The position numbers and the translations under genes are program-made. DNA of 64,000 nucleotides from positions 20,267,001 to 20,331,000 of the forward strand of contig NC_092569.1 of the NCBI RefSeq assembly GCF_037975245.1. The letters are read 5' to 3'. Positions 24,353 through 38,372 of this stretch are shown piece after piece. This DNA is from Apostichopus japonicus (lineage: Eukaryota > Echinodermata > Holothuroidea > Aspidochirotida > Stichopodidae). The notes under the pieces were generated by a model. It was not told where the DNA came from and ran no database searches. It saw only the letters and a list, made by a program, of their open reading frames with translations. The first letter of the stretch is position 1. Every line of letters begins with the position of its first letter.

Positions 24353-27300
24353 TAGTTACAATGGAATGTTACATGGCTTTTATCAGAGCAAGGTAAAACG
24401 TAAAATTCAGCGAAAAAATACAGACCACAAAACAACTCAAAGGACTTGAAGATTACTCAGTAATGAATACATTGAAAGATGACAAACCTTTGATAAAGGA
24501 GAAAGCGCTGACCAAACAAGCAGTTAGCAGTAAAATATGTTTGCTATTCATAGTCTCGTGTGGCTGATGAGAAAACAAACTTTTCGAAAAGTGTCTGACA
24601 ATTTCCTCTCAGGTAACAATACCGAACTACCGCAGGTTCTTGTCTACCTTATCTGAGATTAAAGGAAAATTCACTGTATAAGAGCAAACAATGTCATTGC
24701 GATTTTTTTCTTTTGCTGTGTTATTAAAATTAAATGGGATCAGTTTCTCTAAGTAGATCAAAACGTGATTAAGTCTTAAACAATTTGAATACCTCGTAAA
24801 CTTAAACCTGATTCTTGCAAATTGTTAAGTAACTGCAAAACGAAGGATGTGGTGCTTTGTCATTCGATCTATTAGGATTTGATAATTATAAGTACAATGC
24901 AATGCATGTTTAAAGTCAACCGCACACTGTCCGACTGAATGATATGCGACTTACCTCAACTCGGCCGTTGAAACGTACTAAGATAATCAAGGAAAACCGA
25001 AAACAAACTGCTCAACATGTTGCGTTTACTCGACTGTTCGAAGGTGACTACCTTGGGATGTCAAAAATGTAACTTATTAAAGCACCGTCAATAACATATG
25101 GAACATCGGTCGTCGTTAACAGACAACATCGCGGGAACAGCGCGGGAACAAATCAACTCAAATGGTAAGGAAACGTGCCAATTACTTACTTTGTCAATAC
25201 CGGTCATCTTCAAATGTTGCAACTTATTATAGCAAACACGTCTTTCATCACCCGGAAATTATATGTTGTCTTCGTCGCTATATAATAAACTGAACGATGA
25301 AAAGGAAACTGTCATATAGAGTTCAACAACCTCTCGATTGTTTTGACAACTGTATTCAGTTAAGAAACACTTAAACGGTAATTCAAGATTTAATCTTCAT
25401 CGACAGAGATGACAGTTCTGAAAAAAATACTTAAAATGAAAGTTGTTGTCAAGTACGGAACTGTTTAACGAAGAAAGAAAAGTATGATCATTAATTTAAA
25501 AGTACGTTGTTAAATTTGAATTGAAAGAGAAACACTGTCAACATTACCTGTAAATTGCAGGGATATCCCTGAAGACAAAGATGTTAGCGACATTAAATAT
25601 CCAAAAAGGATAGTTCAAATCAGTTGTCCGTTCGATAAATTGGTCGTAAAAATTCCCTGATCATATAAACTGTAGTGGTTGTGTTCACTGTGTAGTCAGC
25701 AGAATAAATCGTTCGAAGCATTAACTGACAGATGCATAATAGTAGACCTTCTGTTGTAATAACACTACGTATCAATGCAATCCTACATACAAATCCCCTT
25801 ATCATACAGGTGTAGATTTACCCTGAGAGTGATTAAGGATCAAATTATGTATACGTAGTATATTTAAAACGTTTGTCGAGTCACTTTTTGAGAGTCAGAA
25901 ACTCTCTTGAGTTCATAAAACATATATAGTTGGCAGAGTATCAAGTTTGAACAAGATGATGTTCGAAGCATCTCATTGTTCGTCTTGTTAATGAGTTACT
26001 GTTAAGAATGCCTAAGCATGATAATGCGTTGATTAATGTATAACCATTGATCAAAGATTTCAAAAAAAGAACCATGTTTTAACATAACTTGGCAGCAAGC
26101 ATTATTGGATTGATGTAATTGCCTACGTTGGAAGTACTACTATTGCGTCGACTGACGCTAAACTTGAAACGGCGAGAAATGTCACCTTCACAGACACAGC
26201 ATAAATAGAAACACATTGTACAGTATTAAAAGCATAACAACGTTTCATAAAGGGATTTACTCACCGACGTTTTACTTAAAGTGACATTCAATGTACCACA
26301 AATTAACTATATTCTGTATGATCGTGGAAGGAAAGTCTTTAAAATAGTTTGAAGTATGATCTGATGAAGAATGTGTACAAACCACACGGTATGTTGTACA
26401 ACGATATAATATAGTTTAATATGGCAAGATGGCAAAAAGTGGTTTGAACTGTAAAGAAGAAAAAGTACAGGCAAGTTCACCATGAGTCGAAAGGGTAAAT
26501 GTTTCTTCTTTTTTATGTGCTAGGATAAAATGTACAATAAACGTTGACCTAGTATATTATATGGTTAATTCGTACAAAGACTTACATTTGTCACATTGGT
26601 ACCTTTACTTACTTATATAACTTCCCGAGTTTTCTTGTAATTACAACATATCTGTTTAATTCCTACAAGTTAAACAAGAGGGTTATCCGTGGAGTTGCAT
26701 ATTTCAACGCCTTTAAACCGTTTAAGAGGAGTTTTTGACACAACATTGCCCTTTGCCTCGAATCACGTTACCTTTGACCTCGGTTCCCACGGCAACCACC
26801 TATTTTGATAGAACTAGACCATTTTCATTATACCCATGGCGGTTCTATGTCAACTCAATGTGTTCCCTTGGAGTTAAAACAAGAACGAATTTTCAAGAGA
26901 ATACAATTTTTATAAATTCCTGTCTATGAACCATATGCCTAAGTTTGAGCTCAGAACCCGTATCTCATACATACTGCTTTTAACAGTCTAAGCACGTCAG
27001 CAGGAGAATAATATCTCTTTTTCGAACAATTAAAATCCCATTGTCCATTGAAGTCAGACCAGTATTGTACGTTGAAACGCGCTTTTTGTTTTTGGTTTTG
27101 AGCGTTTCACAACTTTTACCAGGTGCCTTGAAACATTCCTTATTTTATTTTTAGCCATAAGTTAAAGTTTTTAGATATTTGGGAGATTGTCTATAAATAA
27201 CAGCCGGTGGTTAACTTTGAACATTTCCTTCGTCCTTTGAGGGAGCTGTAGAGTGGGAAATATCTTTTGACGATTTTTCTAAAAGAAGAGAGCCGAGGGT

Positions 27301-28696
27301 AACCACCAAGGTGTCTTGTTTTGGCTGCCTTCCTCAATTTGTGTCTTCCTATACACTATACTCTAAGATTTCTATATTTCCCCATTCTCAATAGAAACAC
27401 ACACTCTTTCAGTAAGGTTGTTACAAACGGTGTTTGAATTTCTTTCAGTACTTTTCTCAATGGAATAAACCGTTTGGTACGAAGTGTCTGGCCATAAGCA
27501 AGGGTACGCTTATTATGTAAAGGATCATATTAAAGGTACATGTTCTGGAAAAAAAGTGGCTTTAACATAAGGGCCATGCTCCTCTTGTACTTCTCCAGTG
27601 AGTTTATTTATTAATATTACCTAAGGGATATAATCAAATTCAAAAGACGTAATAAATTCAAGTTCCTCTGGGTAAACCTTGTTACGATCTTTCATAAGGT
27701 CATAAAAGGCTTCATGCCCACTGGGCAATCACCGATATAATGACAACATACTGTAGACTTAAGTTGGCAGAGCTCCATAATCTGTCTTCAACTGTAGTAT
27801 TATTAAACTTGAAATGAGAAAATAGGTCGCAGTCAAATTGATTTGTTGCCCAGTATTGATTTCACATAATGTTTCATAATCTCTGTGCGTATCAAAAGAA
27901 ATTAACTACCGCCACTATGACTATATAAGAACATACGTTGTCATCTTAGTGAAACTAAAATACACACATGAATGTATGCTTCGCGACAAACAGTCAAACG
28001 CAATCAGTGGCAAACTTAGTGCCAAGAGACGGTTTAGGAGTCTATTTATTAACTTCAATATGAGTCGATAAGGTGCTTGACTGTCATATGAATTCAAGCA
28101 GCATTGGAAAAGTTTAACAGTCTGTTGTTGCTTCCGTGCACTCTATCCCGTTGTTGTCCGACTAGAAATTCAGAGTAAGCATTTGCATAACAATGTTATG
28201 CAAACTTTACTCATTAGTTTCTCTTTAAAGTGCTTTGGTTGTTTACAAGTTGTCCAAAAACAGTTTGCATATTATGCCAGATATTGCATTACTACTTTCT
28301 TCTGTAATGAATATTGAGCCTGATATGGCCGATACATATTAACTTGACACATTATCAGCATCATTTCAGCAATATTTAATTCTGCATTTTTGTTATCTTG
28401 TAGTAGAAAAGTTTGTACGTTGAAAAGAAATGTTACAATGAAAGTCATGAGCTACCTCGTTCATATCTAAATCAAAGAGGGGGGAATATCTGCTAAGGCA
28501 TATGTACTGATGAAAGCCTATTTAGGCTAAATATGTACAAGTTAGATTTTGTCTCTCTTATTGTGTTTTTAAAAGTTTGTTTTCGTTCTAGTATAGCCTT
28601 TGAAGAAGATCCTGCTAAGATCGAAACTTCAGACAGTCTAACGTTTACGTAGTGGGTATACATCCAACTGAACTGCCGGTCCATCTGTTTATCTTA
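24353..28696. other. Intergenic; nothing recognised
   Basis: AT-rich sequence between the CACTA-like element and the (ATT)n tract. I looked for missing 5' exons of the partial minus-strand receptor (signal peptide or WSC cysteines) and found none. The GTAAGT-type donor near 24962 (minus) follows a frame that stops just before it. Confidence 0.5.
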
Positions 28697-29194
<498 letters not shown>

Positions 29195-29353
29195 GGGAAC
29201 GAGGATGGCCTTTTAACTGTCAAGAACGTTCTGTAAGGGGCTCTCAATTTTAACGCTTATTCTCCACTTCTTCCGCATTGAGCAAGTGTTTGATTACCAC
29301 CAACCCGGAATATCAACTATATTCTAACTTTTTCTTCGTGAATTTGTGCCGTT

Positions 29354-30136
29354 ATGGTGAGAGGTAGGCCCAAAGGAAGCAAAAATAAGCCAAAGGTAAC
29401 TTCAACTAGGCCTACAGTAAGCGACATGGCTAGTAAAAGGCCTACCATGCTAAGTCAACGCAGTAGACAACGTGGTTCGAGCTCTGAATCAGAGACGACG
29501 CCCAGCTGGAAAGAGGCATTTGAAACATTTAAGTTGTCATTACGTAACGATTTCGAAAAAAGCATTGGCATGTTGGAAAGCAACCTGGAAAAAGCTATTG
29601 AATCCTTATCTGAACGCGTGGAGGAGATAGAGAAAAGAGACGAGGATTATACAAATCGCTTCTTAGGAATTTCTAAAGCTCTCGAGAAGGCCAACGTCAC
29701 CATCAATGAAAATGCCGAATGTATTAACAATCTTGAGCGGCATTCGAGGAGGAACAACTTCAGAGTCGTGGGAATCAAAAGAACTGAAAACGAGAATTGT
29801 TCGACTATTTTACGAGAAAAGGTCCTTTCAAAGTTTCCAAATGGCCACGAGATACGTATTGAGAGATGCCATCGGGATGGACGGGGTGTCGGAGATAAAC
29901 CGCCTCATATATTAGCGAGATGTCTGTCCTTTCAGGATAAGATTATTATAATGAAGTCGTGGAGAACTCACCTGAAGGATCAACAATTTTTTATTGTAGA
30001 CGATCTTACGAGGCTGGATCTAGAGGAGAAAAAAGCCCGATCGGCTAAGGTGAAGGAACTGTATTCAACTGGAACAAAACTACGATTCGTGGCGGGGAAG
30101 TGGCGGGATGCTCGGGGGAAACCGTACCCTTTTTAA
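29354..30136 (+). CDS. LINE ORF1 protein, RNA-binding chaperone type
   Basis: The frame is intact at 260 residues. Residues 2-12 (VRGRPKGSKNK) look like an AT-hook. Residues about 20-50 are Ser/Arg-rich. About 55-125 is a heptad-patterned coiled coil (EKSIGMLESNLEKAIESL...). It is followed by RRNNFRVVGI, typical of the ORF1p RRM, and a C-terminal segment with IERCHRDGR and PHILARCLSFQDK that corresponds to the L1 ORF1p CTD. L1 ORF1p trimerises through its coiled coil and coats the element RNA. ATG at 29354 is the first in-frame start, just after GCCGTT. No frame damage is seen. Confidence 0.85.
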   Translation: MVRGRPKGSKNKPKVTSTRPTVSDMASKRPTMLSQRSRQRGSSSESETTPSWKEAFETFKLSLRNDFEKSIGMLESNLEKAIESLSERVEEIEKRDEDYTNRFLGISKALEKANVTINENAECINNLERHSRRNNFRVVGIKRTENENCSTILREKVLSKFPNGHEIRIERCHRDGRGVGDKPPHILARCLSFQDKIIIMKSWRTHLKDQQFFIVDDLTRLDLEEKKARSAKVKELYSTGTKLRFVAGKWRDARGKPYPF

Positions 30137-30446
30137 ATAAACAAACATCGTCGTGGAATCCACTAGTGAACTTTACAGATGTTCTGTAACTCATTAAACT
30201 AACATCTGGATCATATTTAATTGTATTTTTCTGACGAGTTTTCTAAATTGATCCCTTTACTTTATATGGAATGTTCGATTGTTAAGTCAAGGTTAGTCCT
30301 CATTCCTTTTTTCTCGAGTGCAAACAAAGCACTCTCTTTTGTGTTGTCTTGTTGTTGTTGTATTGTTGTTGTTTTTGTCTTTGATAGTTTGTCTGTGTGT
30401 TTTGCTTTAGTCTGTTTTGTGTTTGGTTTTTTCTTTAGTCCTTAAA

Positions 30447-33400
30447 ATGCATGATATCATCTCTGTTTGTACCTTTAATGCTCGTGGTTTAAATGATTTA
30501 AAAAATAGGCGTAAGGTGTTTACTTGGCTACATAACCAAAAGTTCTCTATTTCTTGAATTCAAGAAACACATTGCATTGACGCTTCTACAAGTTTTTGGA
30601 GTAATGAATGGGGTGGAAAGGCTTTTTTTTGTTTTGGATCTGTAAGAAGCGCTGGGTGTGCTATACTGTTTAATCCTTCCCTTAGCCTAGCAGTTGTTAA
30701 GCATTTGTCAGATTGCAACGGCCGCTACATTGTTATTGATATTGTTATTAATGACACAGTTTATACTATTGTTAATGTTTATGCCCCCAATAGGGACGAT
30801 CCGTCTTTTTTTAGCAACATATATAGGTGTCTAGCGTCCAATTTTACTTGCATAAACATTATATGGGGTGGTGATTTTAACTTAGTTCTGGACCTAGATC
30901 TCGACAAGGCAGGGGGCACAAAAAGAACAAATTTTAGAGCGAGAGAGATACTCTTTGAATGCATACAGGGACTTAATTTAGTTGATGTATTTAGGGAGAG
31001 GAACCCAAAGAAGTACCTTTTCACATGGTTTTCCAATATTATTGATGGCCTTAGTTGTAGGTTAGATTTTTTTTCTGGTGTCAACCAACTTGCTAGCTTT
31101 GTGTAACGACTGTTATACTTTATCGACCATTCAGTCTGATCATAATGCGTTAATTTTTAAGATGCGTGCTTCGACTTTTAAGAGAGGCGGGGGGTTTTGG
31201 AAATTAAACACTTCCCTATTGAAAGAAGCAGATTTCGTAGAAGGAATTCGTAAGTTAGTTTCTGGTGCCTTGGCAGAATGGGATTTAGATGCAACTAATC
31301 CACAACATTTTTGGGAATATTTAAAATTCCTCATTCGTTCCTGGTCCATGAAATATTCTAAAGAAAGGTCTCGTCTTGTGAGGGAGAGGGAAAAAACGTT
31401 ACAAAAATGTATTGTTTCATTAGAAACTGAATACAATTTCAACCCCACTCCGTCCCTTAAACTACAAATTTCAAACGCTAAGCACAGCCTTGACGACATT
31501 TACGAGGGCAAAATTGATGGTATTATTATTCGCTCTAGAGCGAGATGGGTTGAACAAGGTGAACGGAATACACAATACTTTCTAAATTTAGAGAAGCGAA
31601 ACAGTGAGCGCAAGTCAATTAAAATTCTAGTTGATGACAATGGGACTGAGTTTACCGATCTCCACGCAATTCTAAACGTTGAGCGAACTTTTTACGAAAA
31701 TTTATATGCTACTTGTAATGATGCTTGCTTGGATAATACTTTTACTGAGTCGCTTCATATTACGGGTTTGAACGACGATTCAAGAAATAATTGTGAAGGT
31801 GCCTTAACTGAAGAGGAATGTTGGAATGCACTTAAGAGTATGGCTTCTGGTAAGGTACCTGGCAGCGATGGTCTGCCAGCTGAATTTTATAGATTTTTTT
31901 GGCCAGAAATTAAGTCTTTCGTTGTTATGTCGCTGAACTCGGGATATCTGATAAGTAAACTTTCTTCGGAGCAAGGCAGAGCTGTTATTACTTTACTTCC
32001 TAAAGATGGTAAAGACATTAAGAAAATTAGTAATTGGAGGCCAATCTCACTTTTAAATGTAGACTACAAAATTGCTGCTTCTTGTATTTCTGCAAGACTC
32101 AAAGAGGTCTTGCCGCATGTTATCCATCATGATCAAACCGGCTTCCTTAAAAACCGATATATAGGAGAAAATATTCGACTGATCCTAGATGTTATACAGT
32201 ATGCACAGGATAAAAATGTGCCAGGTTACATTCTTTTCGTTGACTTTGAAAAAGCCTTCGACAGCGTTAATTGGAATTTTTTGTACCATACACTTCAACT
32301 TTTCAATTTTGGGGATAGCATTATTCGTTGGGTTAAGACCTTTTATGCAAATTGTACGGCTTGCGTTTTGAATAACGGGGTTTCATCTGGCTTTTTTCCT
32401 GTTAAAAGGGGGATGCGCCAAGGCTGCCCCTTAAGCCCATACCTTTTTGTGTTGTGTGCAGAAATTTTGGCTTTGAAATTACGAGCTGACCGTATGTATG
32501 TCGGTTTTCCAGTAGGCAATGTTAACATTAAAGTGTCTATGTATGCAGATGACACAACTATTTTCCTGGACAATATCGATCGTTCTTTACAGAGAGTTGT
32601 TGAGATACTAACAGAGTTTAAACAAGCTTCTGGTCTGAAGATCAACTTCGAAAGGTCTAACATTCTTCCTATCGGCGATAATAATGAGAATGGTAATGGT
32701 CAGAGTGCTTATAATATTCCCTTTACAGATGGTCCTATTAAGGTTCTTGGTATTACACTTACGAATAATAGAAGTGACCTCTTTCCCTTAAACTATTTGC
32801 CAAAACGTTCACGTTTGAAAAGTGTCCTAAATATGTGGTCTCCTCGTGATCTGACTCCCTATGGTAAAATTGTTATCATAAAGAGTTTTGCTCTGTCACA
32901 ACTTGTTTTCCTCTTCTCTGTTCTGCCTAACCCTCCAGAATCATTTTTAAAGGAACTAAATAGTTTACTGTTTAACTTTATTTGGAGAGGAAAGGGCGAC
33001 AAAATAAAGAGGAAAATTTTAATGCAGCCACAGGAAGAAGGCGGCTTGAATATGATTAACGTGCATGATTTCATGAAAAGTATGAAAATCACTTGGATTA
33101 AAAGATATACAGATCATAATTTTGGCCATTGGAAAGTCCTTTTCGACTATTTTTTGAAAAGCGTTGGTAAGGATTTTCTTTTTAGCTGTAATTTCAAGGG
33201 AAATGATATTTTTAACAAGGTTAAACACGAGTTTCTTCGCAACTGCTGTTGTGCTTGGAGCGATCTCACCTTTGAAACCCCGGTGGCGAATTACGGTGAT
33301 CAGATTATCTGGAACAACAGTTTTATCAAGATTAATAATGAAGTAGTTTGGTACAGGAAGTGTTTTAATTCAAATGTGCTTTATGTCCGGGATTTTTATG

Positions 33401-34176
33401 ACATGTCTGGCAGGCCTCTATCGTATACTGCTTTTATTGCTAAATTTAATTGTCCAAGCTTCCCCTTTACTAAGCTGAATGGGATTATACATTCTATCCC
33501 ACGTACGTGGGTACCATCCAGATATTCATTGCAGCTGCCGAAGCAACCATGTAGTCAGCAGGTTATGTTAGCGCAACTATATGGTACTACTAAGATTTGT
33601 CAATATGCTTATAATAAATTTAACAGCCGTTGTATTGAGCAACCACGTGGTTGTTTAAAATGGGACAATGATTTTAAAGGCACCACTTTAAACTGGAGTG
33701 AAATTTTGGGTTCTTGTAGCAAGATTAGAGATACTAAATTAAGAAGCTTTCAGTACAAGTTTATCCATCGTATCATTACTACAAATAGTTTTCTTAGTAA
33801 AATTAACATTATTGACTACCCAAGTTGCAGTTTTTGTGGCGAGTCTACTGAAACTTTAGACCACCTTTACTGGCGCTGTAGCGCAGTTGGAGATATTTGG
33901 AACAAAATATATCTTGAAATCTTTAATTCAAAAGTTGAAGTTGAGTACGAACACGTGTGTTTTGGTTATGATTACGAGAACAAAATGAAATGGTATAGCC
34001 TGACAATGTTTTATGCCAAATATTATATTTACCTTTGCAGAATTAACAAAAGCGTTCCAAGTTATGATATTTTCAAGCATAAGCTTTCATTTTTCTTGAG
34101 TGTTGAAATGTATATACTTATCAATAACAAAAAGCACAAAGAAATTAAACTGCTAAGGGATTCTTTGCATTATTGA
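30447..34176 (+). pseudogene. LINE ORF2: endonuclease-reverse transcriptase, two lesions
   Basis: The frame opens at ATG 30447 (HDIISVCTFNARG), the start of an AP-like endonuclease. Endonuclease motifs IQETH, NVYAPN, GGDFN and CRLDFF follow. A TGA at 30555-30557 interrupts it just before IQETH, and a T8 run near 31067-31074 shifts the frame. The next 1032 codons (from 31078) are open and hold the reverse transcriptase: ITLLPKDGKDIKKISNWRPIS, FVDFEKAFDSVNW, RGMRQGCPLSPYLF and the catalytic YADD (32542-32553). At the C-terminus, CSFCG...HLYWRC (33826-33879) is the zinc knuckle common in this group. With only two lesions the copy is young. Either lesion would stop a functional full-length product unless read through. 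Confidence 0.88.
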
Positions 34177-34286
34177 TAAAGGAAATGTCCTTTTTGGTGT
34201 CATGAAGCGAACTTTTTCTTTCTTTTCAACTTAATATGTTGTGCAGAAGAGATGGATGCAAATAAAAATTTCAAAAAAAAAAAAAA

Positions 34287-34335
34287 ATATTATTATTACT
34301 ATTATTATTATTATTATTATTACCATCATTAATGA
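34287..34335. repeat. (ATT)n continuation after the LINE poly(A)
   Basis: Imperfect TATTATTATTACTATT repeats directly follow the poly(A) of the LINE. This is probably the right half of the microsatellite into which the element inserted. Confidence 0.85.
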
Positions 34336-35210
34336 TTATAATTGATATGTCGAACGTCTCATAGTTGGATCGTTTAATCGGTAATAGTGAGTGAAATGGT
34401 GGATGTAAAATGTAGACTTATGGCTAATGTTAACTGCATCGATGTATTTGAGTTCAGGTAGTTTGAGTTTTCTTTTAACATACATAGATATGTCTTTCCA
34501 TCAAAGATACTAGAAGGAAATCTATTTAAAACATTGAGGAAGAAGAACTGATGTAATGTAAGCTTTGCCCGTTTTACAAAATGTACATACTGAGAGGAAT
34601 TACTTTTTAACGAGCTAGAATAAAATACAGTACATTAAAAACATTACGCAAGCAGGATCAAGAGTCGCTTTGAACAAAGGTTTACGTCTTTCACATTAAT
34701 ACTAAAATTTTATATAAAATGATATTTCTAAAAAAAAAAATTGCATTTTGGTGGCATTTTAACTATTCCATATCAAGTTGACTTTAACCAAACATCGTAA
34801 ACGTATCAGATTTAATGATAATCACCATGATGATTTTAAAAGCCTATTTAACTAAATCCTACTAGAAGCCATAGACGTATCACCGATACTCCGCCCCCTT
34901 TTTTTTCTTGAAGTAGATGGAGGTCTAGCCAGTCAATTAATCAACCATATTTCGAGTTAGTGACCAGATATTGAGATGCAGCTCCAATTGTAGACAGTAA
35001 GGAATCGTTTTCACTAACTCAATGAAAGTATTTGCATGGGTTGCCACAGTAATGATACCATGTAGGATAGAAGGCGTCCATCGTAAATGCATTACTCTAT
35101 TAATGTGATGGTGCTATTTCTTTATTCGTAGCTTAGCAGCATATTTCCGATTTATAGGCTGGGTCTACAGAGCACAGGGGCACATACGCACATACGGTCA
35201 ATTACGCAGA
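34336..35210. other. Intergenic; nothing recognised
   Basis: AT-rich sequence between the LINE and the start of a duplicated block. No supported gene or repeat signature was found. Confidence 0.5.
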
Positions 35211-35252
35211 TACGTCGGTAATACAGGGGAAGGTAAAATCGTTGTACCAAAG

Positions 35253-36981
35253 GAAAGTAGTCAGGGACATTAAATGTCATCAAAAAATGTGTTGCAAACT
35301 CGTAGACCTTACTAGAGCAGACATGGCTTTGTGTTTTCAATTTAACAATCTATACCGTTAATCTCTGCTCCTTCATGTGTTGCTTCAATTTGAACAAATT
35401 ATAACTTTAACTTGTTATGGTCACAATCGTTCTTGTTATTCAACGCTGCTTTATCCATTGGCAGTTTGAGAAGGTGGCTGATTAAATTGCTTTTCATCCT
35501 GATTGTGTAAAGTCGTCATTTGTTACATACATAAATATTAACCTTATTGGCCAAAACATATATGATTAGTTTGATTTCTTATTATCATATTGCATATAAA
35601 ATAAAATCATGTAAAGTAGGAGATGATAAAAACTGGAATGATAATTACCAAAACACCCACTTGGCAGCTTCTCTATATGGGCAAACAGGACGCCATTATG
35701 AGAATCAAAAATAGAAGATTAATGAAAAGGATATAAATCGTACGTTGCTAGGAGGAACCGGGATTTGTCAACACTGTGAATAAAGAAGATATGACATAAA
35801 AGAAACCTGTTTATATTATTAATTGCTTTTCCACAGACTGATGTGTACTTAATTTGATTTACTATATACTGAATATGGCATTATATTGGCAGGTTTATGA
35901 TTTAAACCTACATTGTAAATATTCATTATTCTTCAACAGCCTGGTGCGTATTGAAGTTGATAAGCTATAAACTGCATATGGCTTTAGAGTACTAAGTGAG
36001 CGATTTGCATCTAAATTGTCTATAATAGTAAAAAGTTGCAATAAACAATGCAATATCACTGTCTGTCTATCTATCCGTTCTGTGACATAGGTATATTCCA
36101 AGAGTGTGTTTTGATGTGGGTGTGGATTTTATGGTGGCAGGAGGTTGGGAGAGAAGACCGTTACGGTTTGGATGGGGGGGGGGGCGGGGGGAGCTTCCTC
36201 AGAAGAACGCTATTTTTTGTATTCGATCTATCAAGAGCAACATGACTCTGATGACGTCAGCTAATGTTCATTACACTTCGTTTATTGATTAATAACATGA
36301 TTGTACAACATCTGACTTTATTTGACCGTACTAAGAAACACTCGATACTAATAGCTAGTAAAGTAACTACTGTTCATGTTCCACAACCGTGCATCGGTAA
36401 CTACTGCCCTGTGTTCGCAACACGGTAACATGTGTTACAGGTGGCACAGTAATTACTGCAAAGCTGTTACACGTCGCACTACGAGTCCGAAAGGTGGAAA
36501 TGCGCAGCGACTGGGTAACGAAGACTACTCACTAGCCGTACAATACGGAGTGCGTGGTCGGCGCTGGCACAACACGTAGCCGACACACTGCGGTGGTTAT
36601 TTTATACTGCACGCGAGATTCAGATGGTAGCCTAACTTTTCCTGAATCGTATTAGTAAATCCATTTGATTGAAACATTCTTCACGGACAGGTGAGTGTGT
36701 AAAAATCACAAATAGATACAGAACAGATACACAAAATGCAACCTAAGGTGGTGTAGGGGGGACCAGGATTTGCCTTATGGGTAGTTCCACGTCTAAATTA
36801 GGCATTTACATAGAATTATTACCAGCATTTACATTAACATGTGAACACATTGTTATTTTTTTCAATAAATCATCCTCGTTAAGTTATATGGAATTATATG
36901 TCCTGCACTGTTCACAACACGGAGAAATAATGTTTCTAAACGGAAGGTTCTAAACTATATCAAAAGAGATGTGAGAAAGCA
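35253..36981. repeat. Direct segmental duplication, copy 1
   Basis: From TCAGGGACATTAAATGTCA to GAAAGCATT, this block matches 62467-64000 in the same order and orientation with a few percent difference. Copy 1 has about 215 bp (36082-36298) that copy 2 lacks; this insert contains a G-rich stretch near 36175-36192. The block includes a short open frame at 36376-36579 that is conserved in the other copy. It is probably a dispersed repeat family or segmental duplication; no transposase and no terminal repeat were recognised. Confidence 0.85.
36376..36579 (+). CDS. Short conserved frame in the duplicated block (67 aa, unknown)
   Basis: The frame encodes 67 residues starting MFHNRASVTTALCSQ and ending GVRGRRWHNT, rich in Arg, Thr and Cys. 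The second copy at 63393-63596 differs by three bases and one residue (Asn to Tyr). It is locally more GC-rich than its surroundings. No domain, signal peptide or membrane segment is visible. It may be a small gene, an exon or merely a GC-rich part of the repeat. Confidence 0.25.
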   Translation: MFHNRASVTTALCSQHGNMCYRWHSNYCKAVTRRTTSPKGGNAQRLGNEDYSLAVQYGVRGRRWHNT

Positions 36982-37304
36982 TTATTATTAGCAAGACTAT
37001 TTTTTATCTGTGATAAATGTCGTGTACATATATCAAACAAAAACACTACCTCTTGCTTTAATAACACAAGCCTTTTGCCTTTGCAGTCATTATTAGTTAG
37101 CGATCCTTGCTGTAAATTCATCATTTACTCGTGTTGTATTGATTATGGATATGAATTACATGTCAATCATTTGATATATTATAAAATAGATATAGAACGA
37201 CACAAGAAACAATTGACATCTCCAGCATTTCCATGTTACGTATCTATGTTACGTATTAATTGAAACTATTAGTTGATCCCCTTACTAAGTCCCATTAGCA
37301 TATG

Positions 37305-37700
37305 AGCCGTATAAAATGCATATAAAATAAAGCCATGAAAAGTAGGAGATTATAAAAACCTGAATGAATATTACGAGAAAACAAAAAATCGACAGTTCCC
37401 AGTAAAGTTCAAACAAGACGCTATTATAAAAAGCAAAATAGAAGATTAATGAAAAGGAAATAAATCTAAGATTGCTAGGAGAAACCGGGATTTTAAAGAC
37501 TGTTAATGAGGGAGAAATCAATTATGAAAGAAACCTGATATAGAACGACACAAGAAACAATTGACATCTCCAGCATAAGGGCAAATATAGCCTCATTATG
37601 AAAAAGAAAATAAAAAGAGAAAATTAATAAAGAGGATAACAATGTATATTGTGCCTTTTCTAGGATGAACAGTCCTTTTTCATTCACTATGTAAAGAGAA
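37305..37700. repeat. Diverged copies of the duplicated-block repeat
   Basis: 37305-37530 resembles 35585-35800 and 62815-63025, sharing GCATATAAAATAAA, GTAGGAGAT.ATAAAAAC, AGAAGATTAATGAAAAGGA and TTGCTAGGAG. A further shorter and more diverged unit lies at about 37556-37700. This indicates an older repeat family of about 200 bp. Confidence 0.65.
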
Positions 37701-38372
37701 AAAGGAGAAAGAAACGAAAGCCGTCCATACTCATTAATATGAATTTAACAAGTCGGTTAATTAATATTTGTCCTGATTATACTATAAGGCATAGACGATA
37801 TTAACTCCAGCTATATGCTTCGTGTGGCTTTAGATTGCGAAGTGTTTGAATTACGCCTACATTCAAAGTGACTTATTGTAGTAAGGTACATGTCTGTATC
37901 AACTCCTGTTTGTTTCTGTTCACGTGACAAAAACATAAAAATGCATGATCCTATATTTCCCGAGCATTACATGTCGAACACACATACTATTCATGACCGA
38001 CTATTTAAGATGTGGTTAGTAAACTCCATAGAAATTGAACGGTAATTCATAGCATCGTACCATTCTGTTTACACAGAAACTTATACACCTGAGTAACTTT
38101 GACCATGATAATATTAACATGACGTGGTACAGTAATACTTCTATACGGATAATAACCTATGTTATCAGTAACATTGATTTAATGTATAATTGATATTATT
38201 ACAAACAGTGGTTTTCGTGTAATGGAAGACCCGACTGAAAGGTATCTTTACCGTTTCGATTTCATTGATAAAATAGTTCGAGGTGAATCTTTGCAGCTGT
38301 AGATCATTTACCACCATCCTTCGTAACAATCTCATAAACAAAATGTTTGAAAATGAAACTCACCCCACTCAA

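Larger units (their letters stand above)
29195..34286 (+). mobile_element. L1-group non-LTR retrotransposon inserted in (ATT)n
   Basis: The order is a 5' leader (29195-29353), ORF1 (29354-30136), a 310-bp spacer, ORF2 (30447-34176), a short 3' UTR with AATAAA near 34260, and a poly(A) ending about 34286. There are no LTRs. Two ORFs, with an AP-like endonuclease ahead of reverse transcriptase and a C-terminal zinc knuckle, are the L1/Tx1-group layout. ATT repeats flank both ends, so the element entered a microsatellite and the target duplication cannot be delimited. It appears full length but inactive because of two lesions in ORF2. Confidence 0.9.

Noticed and set aside
24955-25040. Possible first exon of the third receptor gene (minus strand)
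   Set aside because: There is a good GTAAGT donor, but the ATG frame stops with TGA just before it and the other phases have no start codon.
30221-30445. 74-codon frame between the LINE ORFs
   Set aside because: T-rich spacer of the LINE; Val/Phe/Cys-biased with no domain.
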